A stretch of 64,000 nucleotides of DNA from Microcebus murinus (GCF_040939455.1 NC_134136.1:71914501-71978500), one strand, 5' to 3'; positions 34,364 through 46,847 are shown, numbered from the stretch's first letter. The notes: generated by a model not told the origin, from the sequence alone. Numbers and translations are program-made.

Positions 34364-37300
34364 ATGGCTCAAGACAGAAATCATAGCAACAACATCCAAC
34401 CCAACAGAATGATCAGTAATCTACCTCACCTATCAATACCCTCAATAAATGTGAATGGCTTAACCTCTGCACTCAAGAGACATAGGATGGCTGAATGGAT
34501 AAGAAAATACAGGCAAAGTATATGTTGTCTTCAGGAAAAACATCTAACCTGCAAGGATGCATATAGACTAAAAATAAAAGGATGGAGATCAATATTCCAA
34601 GCAAATAGAAGCCAAAAGAAGGCTGGTGTGGCAGTTCTAATTTCAGACAATTTAGTTTTTAAACCAACAAAAGTAGTAAAAGACAAAGAGGGTCATTATA
34701 AAATGGTGAAGGGCACAGTCCAACAAGAAGAGATAACAATTTTAAATATATATGCACCCAACTCAGGTGCACCCAGATTCATAAAGCAAACCTTACTGGA
34801 GCTAAGCAAATGGATTAATAGCAACTCCATAATCGCCGGAGATTTCAACACCCCACTGACGGCACGAGACAGATCCTCCAAACAGAAAATTATAAAGAAA
34901 TAATGGACTTAAACAAAACTCTAGAACAACTGGGTCTGACAGATATCTACAGAACATTCTACCCAAAATCCACTGAATATACGTTCTTCTCATCAGCTCA
35001 CGGGACATTCTCTAAGATTGACCATATCCTAGGACACAAAAAAAAACCTCAAGAAATTTAAAAAAATAGAAATCATACCATGTACCTTCTCAGATCACCG
35101 TGGAATAAAACTAGATATCAACCCTAACAGAAACTCACATTTCTACACAAATCGTGGAAATCAAACAACCTTCTACTAAATGATTACTTTGTAAATGAAG
35201 AAATCAAGACGGAAATAAAAAAGTTCTATGAAGAAAACAACAATGGAGAGACAAGTTATCAACTCCTCTGGGACACAGCTAAAGCAGTTCTGAGAGGAAA
35301 GTTTATCTCCATAAATGCCTATAACCAAAAGACAAGAAGATCACAAATAGACAATCTAATGAAACGACTCAAAGAGCTGGAAAAAAGAAGAACAGACCAA
35401 CCCCAAACCCAGCAGAAGAAGGGAAATCAACAAGATCAAATCAGAACTAAACGAAATTGAAAACAGGAAAGCTATTCAGGAGATTAATAAAACAAAAAGT
35501 TGGTTCTTTGAGAAAATAAACAAAATTGACACGACATTGGCTAAGCTAACGAAAAGCAGAAAAGAGAAATCTTTAATAAGCTCCATCAGGAATAAAAAAG
35601 GAGATATCACAACTGATCCCAAAGACATACAAGATACAATTTACGAATACTACAAAAATCTTTATGCACACAAACTGGAAAATGTGGAGGAAATGGACAA
35701 ATTTCTAGAAACACACAGCCTCCCTAGGCTCAACCAGGAAGAAAGAGATTCCCTGAACAGACCAAACTCAACAGCTGAAATAGAAACAGCAATTAAAAAT
35801 CTCCCTAAAAAGAAAAGTCCCGATCCAGATGTCTTCACACCTGAATTTTACCATACTTACAAAGAAGAACTAGTACCTATCTCGCAGAAACTATTCCACA
35901 ACATCAAAAAGAACGGAAACCTCCCCGACACCTTTTATGAAGCGAATATTACTCTGATGCCAAAACCAGGAAAGGATGCAACAAAAAAAGAAAACTGCAG
36001 ACCAATATCCCTAATGAATATAGATGCAAAAATTTTCAACAAAATCTTAGTTAACCGAATCCAGACACTTATCAAAAAAATAATCCACCACGACCAACTG
36101 GGCTTCTTCCCAGGGAGACAGGGATGGGTCAACATACGTAAATCTATAAATGCAATTCACCACATAAACAGAAGCAAAAACAAAGACCACATGATTATTT
36201 CAATAGATGCAGAAAAAGCTTTTGACAAAATTCAACACCCTTTCATGATACGAACACTTAAGAAAATAGGCATAGAAGGGACATACCTAAAAATGATACA
36301 TGCCATATATGACAGACCCATAGCCAACATCATACTGAATGGGGAAAGATTGAAATCATTCCCACTTACAACTGGAACCTGACAAGGCTGCCCACTATCT
36401 CCACTTCTGTTCAACATAGTACTGGAAGTCCTGGCTACAGCAATCAGACAGGAAAATGGAATCAAATGTATCCAAATAGGGGCAGAAGAGATCAAACTTT
36501 CACTGTTTGCTGATGATATGATATTGTATCTAGAAAACCCTAAGGATTCAACCAAGAAACTCCTGGAACTGGTCAACGAATTTAGTAAAGTCTCAGGATA
36601 CAAAATCAATACACAGAAATCAGAGGCATTCATATACGCCAACAACAATCTAATTGAGAACCAAATCAAAGACTCAATTCCCTTCACAATAGCAACAAAG
36701 AAATTAAAGTACCTAGGAATATACTTAACCAAGGACGTAAAAGATCTCTACAGGGAGAACTATGAAACACTGAGGAAGGAAATAGCAGAGGATGTAAACA
36801 GATGGAAATCCATACCATGCTCGTGGATCGGCAGACTCAATATCATGTCTATACTACCCAAACTGATCTACAGATTCAATGCAATACCTATTAAAATCCC
36901 ATCAGCATTCTTCACACATATAGAAAAAATAATTTTACGCTTCGTATGGAACCAAAGAAGACCGCGAATATCAAGAGCAATTCTAGGCAACAAAAACAAA
37001 ATGGAAGGCATTCATATGCTAGATATCAAACTATACTAAAAAGCTGTAGTAATAAATCAATATGGTATTAGCACAAAAATAGGAATATTGACCAGTGGAA
37101 CAGATGTGAGAATCCTGATATAAAACCATCCTCATATAGCCATCTAATCTTTGACAAAGCAGACAAAAACATACGCTGGGGAAAAGAATCCCTTTTCAAT
37201 CAATGGTGCTGGGAAAACTGGATAGCCACCTGTAGAAGGCTAAAACAGGACCCACACCTTTCACCTCTCACAAAAAACCAACTCACGCTGGATAACAGAC

Positions 37301-38233
37301 TTAAACCTAAGGTATGAAACTATTAGAACTCTAGAGGAAAAAGTTGGAAACACTCTCCTAGACATCGGCCTGGGCAAAGAGTTTATGAAGAAGTCCCCAA
37401 AGGCAATCACAGCAGCAACAAAAATAAATAAATGGGACATGATCAAACTACAAAGCTTCTGCACAGCCAAAGGAATAGTCATGAAAGTAAGCAGACAACC
37501 TACAGAATGGGAGAAAATTTTGGCATCCTATGCATCCGATAAGGGACTGATAACTAGAATATACTTAGAACTCACGAAAATTAGGAAGAAAACATCAAAT
37601 AACCCCATTAAAAAGTGGGCAAAGGACTTGAACAGAAATTTTTCTAAAGAAGACAGAAGAATGGCCAACAAACATATGAAGAAATGCTCAACATCTCTAA
37701 TCATCAGGGAAATGCAAATCAAAACCACAATGAGATATCACTTAACCCCAGTGAGAATGGCCTTTATCAAAAAATCTCCAAACAATAAATGCTGGCGTGG
37801 TTGCGGAGAGAGAGGAACACTCCTACACTGCTGGTGGGACTGCAAACTAGTTCAACCTCTGTGGAAAGCAATATGGAGATACCTTAAAGAGATACAAGTG
37901 AATCTACCATTTGATCCAGCAATCCCATTGCTGGGCATCTACCCAAATGATCCAATGACACTCTACAAAAAAGACACCTGCACTCGAATGTTTATAGCAG
38001 CACAATTCATAATTGCAAGGCTGTGGAAACAGCCCAAGTGCCCATCAATCCAAGAATGGATTAATAAAATGTGGTATATGTATACCATGGAGTACTATTC
38101 AGCTCTAAGAAACAATGGTGATATAGCACATCTTATATTTTCCTGGTTAGAGCTTAAACCCATACTACTAAGTGAAATATCCCAAGAATGGAAAAACAAG
38201 CACCAGATATATTCTCCAGCAAACTGGTATTAA
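34364..38233 (+). pseudogene. L1-C ORF2, disabled by stops and compensating indels
   Basis: Starts [12 protein letters not shown] and ends near [12 protein letters not shown]. Open pieces at 34364-34903, 35537-36382, 36518-37039 and 37385-38233 all lie in one phase, showing that small indels between them compensate. Breaks: a lost base near 34888 (stop 34901-34903), extra A residues near 35040 and 35382, TGA at 36380-36382 at the codon also hit in L1-B, and a stop near 37037. The endonuclease has LQEKHL where L1-B has LQETHL. The FADD motif at 36506-36517 and the C-terminal CX3CX7HX4C are intact. No functional product expected. Confidence 0.94.
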
Positions 38234-38625
38234 CTGAGTAGCACCTAAGTGGACACATAGGTGCTACAGTAATAGGGTACTGGGCAGGCGGGAGGGGGGA
38301 GGGGTGCGGGTATATACATACATAGTGAGTGAGATTTGCACCATCTAGGGGATGGTCATGATGGAGACTTAGACTTTGGGGGGAGGGGGGAAATGGGCAT
38401 TTATTGAAGCCTTAAAATCTGTACCCTCATAATATGCCGAAATAAAAAAAAAAAAAGAGAGAGAGACATAAGCTGGCTGAAGGGATAAAAAAAATACAAG
38501 CCAGGTACCTGCTGTCTTCAGGAACACATATAACCTGCAAGGATGCATTTAGACTAAAGGTAAATGGGGTAGAGATTAGTATTTCAAGCAAACAGAAGTC
38601 AACAGGAAGCTAGCGTGGCAGTTTT

Positions 38626-38960
38626 TTGTTTGTTTGTTTTTTGAGACAGAGTCTCACTTTGTTGCCCAGAGTAGAGTGAGTGTCGCGGCGTCAGTCTAGC
38701 TCACAGCAACCTCAAACTCCTGGGCTCAAGCAATCCTACTGCCTCAGCCTCTCGAGTAGCTGGGACTATAGGCATGTGCCACCAGGCCCGGCTAATTTTT
38801 TTCTACATGTATTAGTTGGCCAATTAATTTCTTTTTTTATTTATAGTATAGTTGGGTCTTGCTCTTGCTCAGGCTGGTTTCTAACTCGTGACCTTGAGCA
38901 ATCCGCCCACCTTGGCCTCCCAGAGTGCTAGGATTACAGGCGTGAGCCACCATGCTTGGC
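38626..38960 (-). mobile_element. Alu SINE, lemur type, inside L1-E
   Basis: Minus-strand dimeric Alu with the agttggccaattaatttctt right-arm segment and a (TTTG)n tail region. Flanked by a 16-bp duplication with two differences: ctagcgtggcagtttt (38610-38625) and ctggcgtagcagtttt (38961-38976). The flanking bases are L1-E endonuclease sequence, so the Alu postdates L1-E. Confidence 0.95.
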
Positions 38961-40432
38961 CTGGCGTAGCAGTTTTGATTTCAGATAACATAGTTTTTAA
39001 ACCAACAAAAGTACTGAAAGAGAAAGGGGGTCATTATATAATGGTGAATGGACACAGTTCAACAAGAAGACACAGCAATTTTAAATGCATATGCATCCAA
39101 CTTAGGTGCACCCAGATTCATAGAGGAAACCTTACATGATCTAAGAAAATTGATAAACAGAAACTACATAATATCTGGAGATTTCAACACCCCACTGACA
39201 GCACAGAAGAGATCCTCCAAACAGAAAAGTAATAAAGAAATAATAGCCTTAAAAAAACTCTAGAACAATTGGTCCTGACTGTTATTTACAGGACATTCTA
39301 CCCAAAATAGACTGAATATAGGTTCTTCTCATCAGCTCATGGGACATTCTCTAAGATTGACCATATCCTAGGACACAAAACAAGTCTCAAAAGAATTCAA
39401 AACTTGAAATTATACCATGTATCTTCTCAGACCACAGTAGAATAAAAGTATAAAGCAACCCTAACAGGAATTCTCATTTATACCTGAAGTCATGGAAACT
39501 AAACAACCTTCTGCTGAAGGATCACTTCATAAAAACTGAAATCAAGATGGAAATCAAAACATTCTTTGAACTTAATGACAATGGAGACACAAATTATCAA
39601 ATCATGTGAGACACAGCTAAAGCAGTCCTGAGAAGAAAGTTTACTTCCATAAATGCCTATAGCCAAAAGTCAGAAAGATCACAGAGACAAACTAATGAAT
39701 TGACTCAAATAGCTACAAGAAGAAGAACAGGCCAACCCCAAACCCAGCAGAAGAAGTGACATTGAAAAGATCAAATCAAAACTAAATGAAATTGACAACA
39801 GGGAAACTATACAGAAGACTAATAAAACAAAAAGTAGATTCTTTGAAAATATAAACAAAACTGACACGTCTGTGGCTAGACTAATGAAAAGCAGAAAAGA
39901 GAAATTGCTAATAAGCTCCATTGGGAACAAAAAAGGAGATATTTCAATACATGCCATGGAGATACAATATATAATCTACGAATACTACTGAAACCTTTAT
40001 GCACACAAACTGGAAAATGAAGATGAATGGTAAAATTTCTAGAAACACACAGCCTCCCGAGGCTCAAACAGGAAAAAATAGAATTCCTGAACAGACCAAT
40101 ATCAAGAGCCAAAACAGAAACATTAATTAAATCCTTCCTAAAAAGAAGATTTCTGGACCAGATGATTTCACACCCGATTTTACCACACCTACAAAGAAGA
40201 AATGGTGCCTATCCTGCAGAAGTTATTCCTCAACATTGAGAAGGATGGAATCCTTCTCGATTCATTTTATCAATCCAACATCACTTTGATAGCAAAACCA
40301 GGAAAGGATGCAACAAAGAAAGAAAACTACAGACCAATATCACTTATGAATATAGATGCAAAAATTCTCAACAAAATCCCAGCTAGCCGAATCAAGGTGC
40401 TTATCAAGAAAATAATTCATCTCAACCAAGTG

Positions 40433-40549
40433 GGCTGCATTCCGGGGATGCACGGATGGTTCAACATACACAAATCAAATCTATAAATGTAATGGCTTCA
40501 TCCCAGGGATGCTCAGATGGTTCAACATACACAAATCTATAAATGTAAT
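40433..40549 (+). repeat. Tandem duplication within L1-E ORF2
   Basis: A unit of 61 bases (40433-40493) is followed by a 56-base version (40494-40549), both carrying gatggttcaacatacacaaa. Sister L1s have the unit once. The first unit has an extra 5 bases (caaat). Confidence 0.9.
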
Positions 40550-41460
40550 TCACCACATACACAGAAGCAAAAACAAAGACCATATGATCCTTTCAATAGA
40601 TGCAGAAAAAGCATTTAACAAAATTAAACACCCTTTTATCATAGAAACACCTAACAAAATAGGGATAGAAGGAGCTTACCAAAAAATGATACAAGTCATA
40701 TATGACAAACCCACAGCCAACATCATACTGAATGGGAAAAAAATTGAAAACATAACCATTTAGAACTGGAATCAGCCCAGGTTGCCCACTATCTCCACGT
40801 CTATTCAACATAGTGCTGGAAGTCCTGGCTATAGCAAGCAGACAATAGAGTGGAATTAAAGGCAACCAAAAGGGGGGCAGAAGACATCAAACTCTCACTC
40901 TCTTCTGATGACAGGATATTATACCTAGAAAACCCCAAGGATTCAACCAAGAGACTCCTTGAATTGATAAATGAATCTGGTAAAGTCTCAGGATACAAAA
41001 TCAATACACAGAAATCAGAGGCATTCCTATACGCCAACAGTAAAAGTGAGAACCAAATTAAATACTCAATTCCCTTCAAAATAGCAACAAAGAAAATAAA
41101 GTACTAGGAATATACTTAATAAGGAGGTAAAAGACTTCTACAGGGAGAACTATGAAACACTGAGGAAAGAAATAGCAGAGGACATAAGCATATGGAAATC
41201 CATACTATGTTCATGGATCGGCAGAATCAACTTTGTTAAAATGTCTATACTACCTAAAGTGATCTACATATTCAATGCAGTCTCTATTAAAATACTAACA
41301 TCATTTTTCACAGACATAGAAAAAAGTAATTTTATGCTTTGTATGGTGGTAGAGAAGACCCGTATAACACAAGAAGTTCTAGGCAATAAAGACAAAATGG
41401 GAGGTATCAATATGCCAGACTTCCAACTATACTACAGGGCTATAGTAATTAAAACAGCTT

Positions 41461-41775
41461 CAAGGGGAAGGGCATAATTCTAACCCTTCTTAGGGAGAGG
41501 TGAAGATATACAATGTAACCAAAATGTCAAAAACAAACAAACAAACAAACAAACAAACAAACAAAAAACAACTTTTCTTTGGGTGGTGGGCAGGCGGGAG
41601 GTGGAAGGAGGAGAAGGGTGTGTATTTACATAATGTGTGCGTGCGCACCACTGGGGGATTGGACATGCTTGAATCTCTGGCACATCTGGGGAAGGGAGGG
41701 CGGCAGGGGCAATATTTGTAACCCTAACAATATTTGTACCCCCATAATATGATGAAAAAAAGGAAGTAAAAAAAA
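41461..41775 (+). mobile_element. Composite L1-tail element (copy 3)
   Basis: About 315 bases: segment A (gggcataattctaacccttc to ccaaaatgtc), an (AAAC)n linker, segment B (gggtggtgggcaggcgggag to cccccataatatgatg) and an A-rich tail. Exact target-site duplication aaaacagctt at 41451-41460 and 41776-41785 shows that it moved as a unit by L1-type retrotransposition. It interrupts L1-E ORF2. Non-coding. Confidence 0.93.
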
Positions 41776-41891
41776 AAAACAGCTTGGGACTGGCATAAGA
41801 ACAGAGACATTGACCAGTGGAACAGAACTGAGCTTCCAGATATAAAACCATCCTCATATAGCCATCTAATCTTTGACAAAGCAGACAAAAA

Positions 41892-42009
41892 CATGCACTG
41901 GGGAAATGAATTCTTATTCAGTAAATGGTGCTGTGAAAACTGGATAGCCACATGCACTGGGGAAATGAATTCTTATTAAGTAAATGATGCTGGGAAAACT
42001 GGATAGCCA
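41892..42009 (+). repeat. 59-bp tandem duplication in L1-E ORF2
   Basis: Units at 41892-41950 and 41951-42009 share catgcactggggaaatgaat and aactggatagcca and differ at only a few bases. Confidence 0.93.
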
Positions 42010-43279
42010 CATGTAGAAGACTGAAGCAAGATCCACATTTGTTACCTGTCACAAAAATCAACTCACGCTGGGTAACAGACTTAAACCTAAGGTGTGAAAC
42101 TATTATAATTCTAGAATAAAATATTGGAAATACTCTTCTAGACATTGGCCTAGGCAAGGAATTCATGAAGAATACACAAAAGACAATCACGGCAGCAACA
42201 AAAATAAATAAATGGCACCTGATCAAATTAAAAAGCTTCTGTAAGTCCAACAAATGGTCATGAGAGCAAATAGACAACTACAGAATGGGAGAAAATTTTT
42301 GCATACCACGCATATGATAAGGGGCTGATAACTAGAAACTATTTAGAACTCACAAAAATCAGCAAGAAAAAATCAAACAACCCTATCAAAAAGTGGGCAA
42401 AAGACATGAACAGAAACTTCCTAAAAGAAGACAGAATAATGGCCAACAAATATATGAAAAAATGGTCAACATCTCTAATCATCAGGGAAATGCAAATCAA
42501 AACTGCAATGAGATATCACTTATCTTCAATAAGAATGGCCTTTATCAAAAAGTCCCAAAACAATAAATATTGGCATGGATGTGGAGAGATAGGGACACTC
42601 CTACACTGCTGGTGGGACTGCACACTTGTTCAACCTCTGTGGATAGCAATATTGAGATACCTTAAAGTGATACAAGTAGATCTACCATTTGATCCAGCAA
42701 TCCCACTACTGGGCATCTACCCAAAAGCACAAATGTCACTATACAAAAAAGACACCTGCACTAAAATGTTTATTGCAGCACAATTCACAATTGCAAAGGT
42801 GTGGAAACAACCCAAGTGTCCATCAATACATGAGTGGATTAATAAAACGTGGTATATGTATACCATAGAGTATTATTCAGCTTTAAGAAACGATGGTGAT
42901 ATACCACATATAGTATGTTCCTGGATAGAGCTAGAACCCATTCTACTAAGTGAAGTATCCCAAGAATGGAAAAAACAAACACCACATGTACTCACCAACA
43001 AATTGGTATTTCCTGATTAGCACATAAGTGGACATATAGGAATAATATTTATTGGGTGTTGGGCAGGTGGGAGGGGGGTAGACGGTATGGGTATATACAT
43101 ACATAATTAGTAAAATGTGCACCATCTGGGAGATGGTCATGCTTGAATCTCTGACTCAAGGAGGAAGGGGGGCAAGGGCACTATACGTATCCTTAACATT
43201 TGTACTCCCACAATATGCTAAAATAATAAAAAAATACCGGCGAGGCACAGCTCACTAAAAGACTGAGATCTAATCATAA

Positions 43280-43760
43280 AATTATAGAACACTTCCCCTT
43301 CCCCATACTTTATCAGCATGGTACTAAAGGCCTACTTATGACAGTTCCTTTTACACACATAATACTTGCCTATGAAGAAAAAATTACAAGACATACTAAA
43401 AGGCACAAAGCACAGTTTAAAAAGAGATCAAACATCAGAACAAGACTCAAATATGGCAGGGATTTTGATTTTATCAGATTGAGAATTTACAACAACCATG
43501 ATTAAAATTCTAAGAGGTCTAATGAGTAAAGCAGACAGCCTGCAATAACAGATGAGCAATTTAATCAGAGAGGTAGTATTCTAAGAAAGAAGCAAAAAGA
43601 ATGTTAGAGATCAAAAGCAGTACAACAGAAATGAAGAATTCCTTTGATGGGGTCATTAGTAGACTGGACACAGCTGAGGAAAGAATCTTTGAGCTTGATA
43701 ATATATGAAGAAAAACCTCCAAAACTTAAAGTAAAGAATATAGTGACTATAAAAACAGAA
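43280..43760 (+). mobile_element. Ancient L1/HAL1 ORF1-region fragment
   Basis: atggcagggattttgatttt, gaaatgaagaattcctttga and agactggacacagctgagga follow the ORF1 of an old L1M or HAL1 family. It has stops; the short encoded stretch is coiled-coil-like. Confidence 0.7.
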
Positions 43761-43903
43761 TAGGAATTAATGCAATCCCTTTCAAAGTATCATCATCATT
43801 CTTTACAGATCTAGAAAAAATAATTCAATGCTTTTTAGAACCAGAGAAGACCTCATATAGCCAAAGCAATCATAAGCAAAATAAAACAAAAAACAAAAAC
43901 AAA

Positions 43904-43946
43904 AAACCACCATCACCACCACCACCAACAACAACAACAAAAAAAC
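43904..43946. repeat. (ACC)n/(AAC)n simple repeat
   Basis: ccaccatcaccaccaccacc followed by aacaacaacaac, next to the L1 tail insertion. Confidence 0.85.
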
Positions 43947-44205
43947 TGGTATTAACTGAGTAGCACCTAAGTGGACACATAGGTACTACAGTAATAGGGT
44001 ATTGGGGAGGGATGAGGGGAGAGGGGGGCAGGTATATACATACATAATGAGTGACATGTGCACCATCTGAGGGATGGTCATGCTGGAAACTCAGACTTGT
44101 GGGGGGAGGGGGGAAAGGGCATTTATTGAAACCTTAAATTCTGTACCTCCATAATATGCCGAAATAAAAATAAATAAATAAATAAAAAATAAAAATAAAT
44201 TACAG
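43947..44205 (+). mobile_element. Young L1 3' UTR insertion
   Basis: Starts at the ORF2 end (ctggtattaactgagtagca) and runs through the G-rich 3' UTR to a (AAAT)n-type tail. About 240 bases plus tail; non-coding. Confidence 0.9.
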
Positions 44206-44978
44206 ATACCACACACACACAAAAAAAAAAAAAAACTGGGAGGTATCAGTCTATCAGACTTCTAACTGTACTATAAGGCTATAGTAACTAAAACAGAATT
44301 GAACTGGCACAAGAATAGATATATAGATCTTTGGAACAGTATTGAGAATCCACTGATTAAACCATCTGAATATTGTCATCTAATCTTTGACAAAGCAGAA
44401 AAAAAATATACCTGGGGAAAAGAATCTCCATTCAATAAAAGGTGCTGGGAAAACTGGATAACTACATGCAGAAGGTTGAAACTGGATTTCCACCACTTAT
44501 CTCTTATTAAAATCAATTCATGGTGGGTAACAGCCTTAAACTCAAGGCATGAAACCTTAAAAATCCTAGAAGAAAATGTTGAGAAGACTATTTCAGACGT
44601 AGGCCTAGGCAAAGATTTATGAAGAAGACCCCAAAGCAATCAGAGCAACAACAAAAATAAATAAATGGGATCTGATCAAATTAAAAAGCTTGCGCACAGC
44701 CAAGGAAACTATCATTAAGGTGAATAGACAGCCTACAGAATGGGAGAAAAGATCTGCTTTCTACACATCTCATAAAGGGCTGATAACAAGAATCTATCTA
44801 GAACTTTAAAAATCAACAAGAAAAAAATCAAACAACCCCATCAAAAAATGGGCAAAGGACATGAACCAAACTTTTCACAAGGAGATACAATAATGGCCAG
44901 CAAACATATAAAAAATGCTCAACATTTTTCATCATTACAGAAATCCAATTCAAAACCACAATGACATTGCACTAATTT

Positions 44979-45465
44979 TGCAGTCCCACCAACAGTGTAA
45001 AAGTCTTCCTGTCTCTCTGAATCCTCTCCAGCATTTGTTGTTTTGGGATTTTTTGATAGAGGCCAATCTTACTGGGGTTAGGTGATATCTCATTGTGATT
45101 TTCATTTTCATTTCTTTAATGATTATTACTCAATTTTAAGAAACGAAACTGATGTAGCCCCTCATATTTTCCTGGATTGAGCTTGAGCCCATTATCCAAA
45201 GTGTGGTAACACAAGATTAGAGAACAGGCTCCGCTTGTACTTGCCATCAAATTGGTAGTGACTGATTGTCATAATGGTGCTCACATGGTAGTAATTCTCC
45301 AGGGATGGGGGGTTGGGGGGGTAACGCAACACTATAGGACATGGTGTGCATTATGGGGAGGAAAGGGCAGGCCTCTAACCACCGCTTGGGAGAGGCAATA
45401 ATATAATCAAAATGTTTGTACACTCACAATATCCTAAAATAAAAAATAAAATAAAGTAAGACAAA
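44979..45465 (+). mobile_element. Twin-primed (5'-inverted) old L1 insertion
   Basis: 44979-45121 is L1 ORF2 sequence on the minus strand; 45122-45465 is the downstream ORF2 end and 3' UTR on the plus strand, ending ctaaaataaaa. About 270 bases of L1 between the two parts are missing. Host L1-G sequence is interrupted at caatgacattgc and resumes at caatgagatatc. This geometry is the classic outcome of twin priming. Confidence 0.85.
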
Positions 45466-46239
45466 TAAAAAAACACAATGAGATATCATCTAACCCCAGT
45501 GAGATTGGCCTTTATCAAAAAATCCCAAAATAACAAATGCTGGTGAGGATGTGGAAAGATAGGAACACTCTTAAACTGCTGGCTGCACTGCAAATTAGTA
45601 CAAACTGTGTGGAAAAGAATTTGGAGATACCTCAAGGAGCTAAAAATAGAAATATCATTAGATTGAGCAATGGCATTATTAGGCATCAACCCAAAGGAAC
45701 AAAAGATATTCTATAATAAAGACATCTGCCCTTGAATGTTTATGGCAGCATAATTAGTTATTGCAAGGATATGGAAACAATCCAAGTGCTCGTCAATCCA
45801 TGAGTGGATTAATAAAATATGGTAAATGAATACAAAGGAATACTAGTCAATTACAAGAAACAATGGTGATCTAGAACCTCTTATATTTTCCTGGATAGAG
45901 CTTGAGCCCATCCTCCAAAGTGAGGTATCACAAGAATGGAAGAATAGGCACCACATGTACTCACCATCAAATTGGTTTCAACTTATCAACATCTAAGTGC
46001 ACATATGGGAAAAGCTCTTATCGGGATTTGGGCAGATAGGAGGGGGAAGGAGGGGATGGATATATATATATACACAATGAGTACAATGTGTCCCATCTGG
46101 GGTATGGACATGCTTGAATCTCTGACTCGGGGGTGGGGAGGGCAAGGGCAATATATGTAGCCTAAAATATTTGTACCCCCATAATATACTGAAATAAAAA
46201 ATACATAAATAGATAAAAATGTTTAAATTATTGAAATAA

Positions 46240-46420
46240 AATGTAGCAATACTAATGCATTTTTTTTAAAAGGGATAAAGGGGTAGTGGTGATGATTCCA
46301 CAACATTGTGAATGTAAATAATGCTGCTGAATTGGACACTTAAAAGTCTTTAAAATGGAAACTTTTAAGTTATATGTTTTTACCTTAATTTTTCATAATT
46401 AATAATGTAGTATACCAAAA
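46240..46420 (+). mobile_element. Old L1M 3' end fragment
   Basis: tggtgatgattccacaacat, tgtgaatgtaaataatgctg and gaattggacacttaaaagtc follow an old L1 terminal region. Confidence 0.6.
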
Positions 46421-46847
46421 ACTATTGAATAGTGCACTTTCAGTAAGTGAATTTAATTTTAAGACAATACAGCTGCCTTAAAAATAAAGAGAAACATGAA
46501 ATTTTTTTCAAACTTAGTATTATTGCCATCACTACAAACAAATGAGAAATTCTGATGTGTTGCTACACAGCCTTCAACTCCCTAGCTATATTTGTTACTT
46601 TTTTTCTCTATAGATAAATTCTGATTTTTTTATGTGTTTCTGCCATCAGAAGAAGAGATACTTCTATATTTTTCCTCTTGAATTTTTTTGATTTGAAGAA
46701 ACAGTTTTTCCAAATGACCTTAGGCAAATTGTCTGGTCAGCATTTGTTATGTTCTTTTGGCAAACATCACAGCCTTCCACAGTGAAATGCAAGCAAGGGT
46801 TATTATTTAATCTACCCCATAATCTTTCAAAGAGGTCATTATGAGGT
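46421..46847. other. Intergenic sequence
   Basis: No gene or repeat recognised; the minus-strand frame at 46664-46909 runs into the Alu and is not supported. Confidence 0.4.

Larger units (their letters stand above)
31908..38454 (+). mobile_element. L1-C: full-length LINE-1
   Basis: Complete plus-strand L1 of about 6.5 kb from GGGGGCGGAGCAAGATGGCG to the A-rich tail at 38440-38454. The 5' UTR is about 1.45 kb. ORF1 is open for 319 codons; ORF2 has several small indels and stops. Closely related to L1-B and L1-D, and in inverted orientation to both. It lies inside the older L1-E: the bases just left (about 31888-31907, ttaaactccactct) and right (gagacataagctggctga) belong to adjacent parts of the endonuclease region of one old L1. 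No clear target-site duplication. Confidence 0.96.
31888..43235 (+). mobile_element. L1-E: older LINE-1 hosting three later insertions
   Basis: Pieces at about 31888-31907, 38456-38625, 38961-41460 and 41776-43235 join into one plus-strand L1 running from the endonuclease to the 3' UTR (gtactcccacaatatgct near 43202). It is more diverged than L1-A to L1-D: its FADD motif reads SSDD near 40907, and ORF2 is broken throughout; the longest open piece is 42406-43020, the C-terminal domain with CWHGC-type zinc motif degraded to YWHGC. Later insertions are L1-C (31908-38454), an Alu (38626-38960) and a composite-tail element (41461-41775). Two local tandem duplications (40433-40549, 41892-42009) lie in its ORF2. 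Confidence 0.9.
43768..46210 (+). mobile_element. L1-G: old LINE-1 3' part with two later insertions
   Basis: Pieces 43768-43890, about 44230-44978 and 45466-46210 form one diverged plus-strand L1 from the RT thumb region to the tail cccccataatatactgaa. The open piece at 44299-44622 is ORF2 C-terminal sequence. Insertions: an L1 tail (43947-44205) and a twin-primed L1 (44979-45465). Between 43890 and 43946 lies a (CAC)n/(AAC)n simple repeat. Confidence 0.82.

Noticed and set aside
41520..41570. (CAAA)n tract considered as a CRISPR-like or regulatory repeat
   Set aside because: It is the A-rich linker of a composite L1 tail, present at a second locus as well; there are no spacers.
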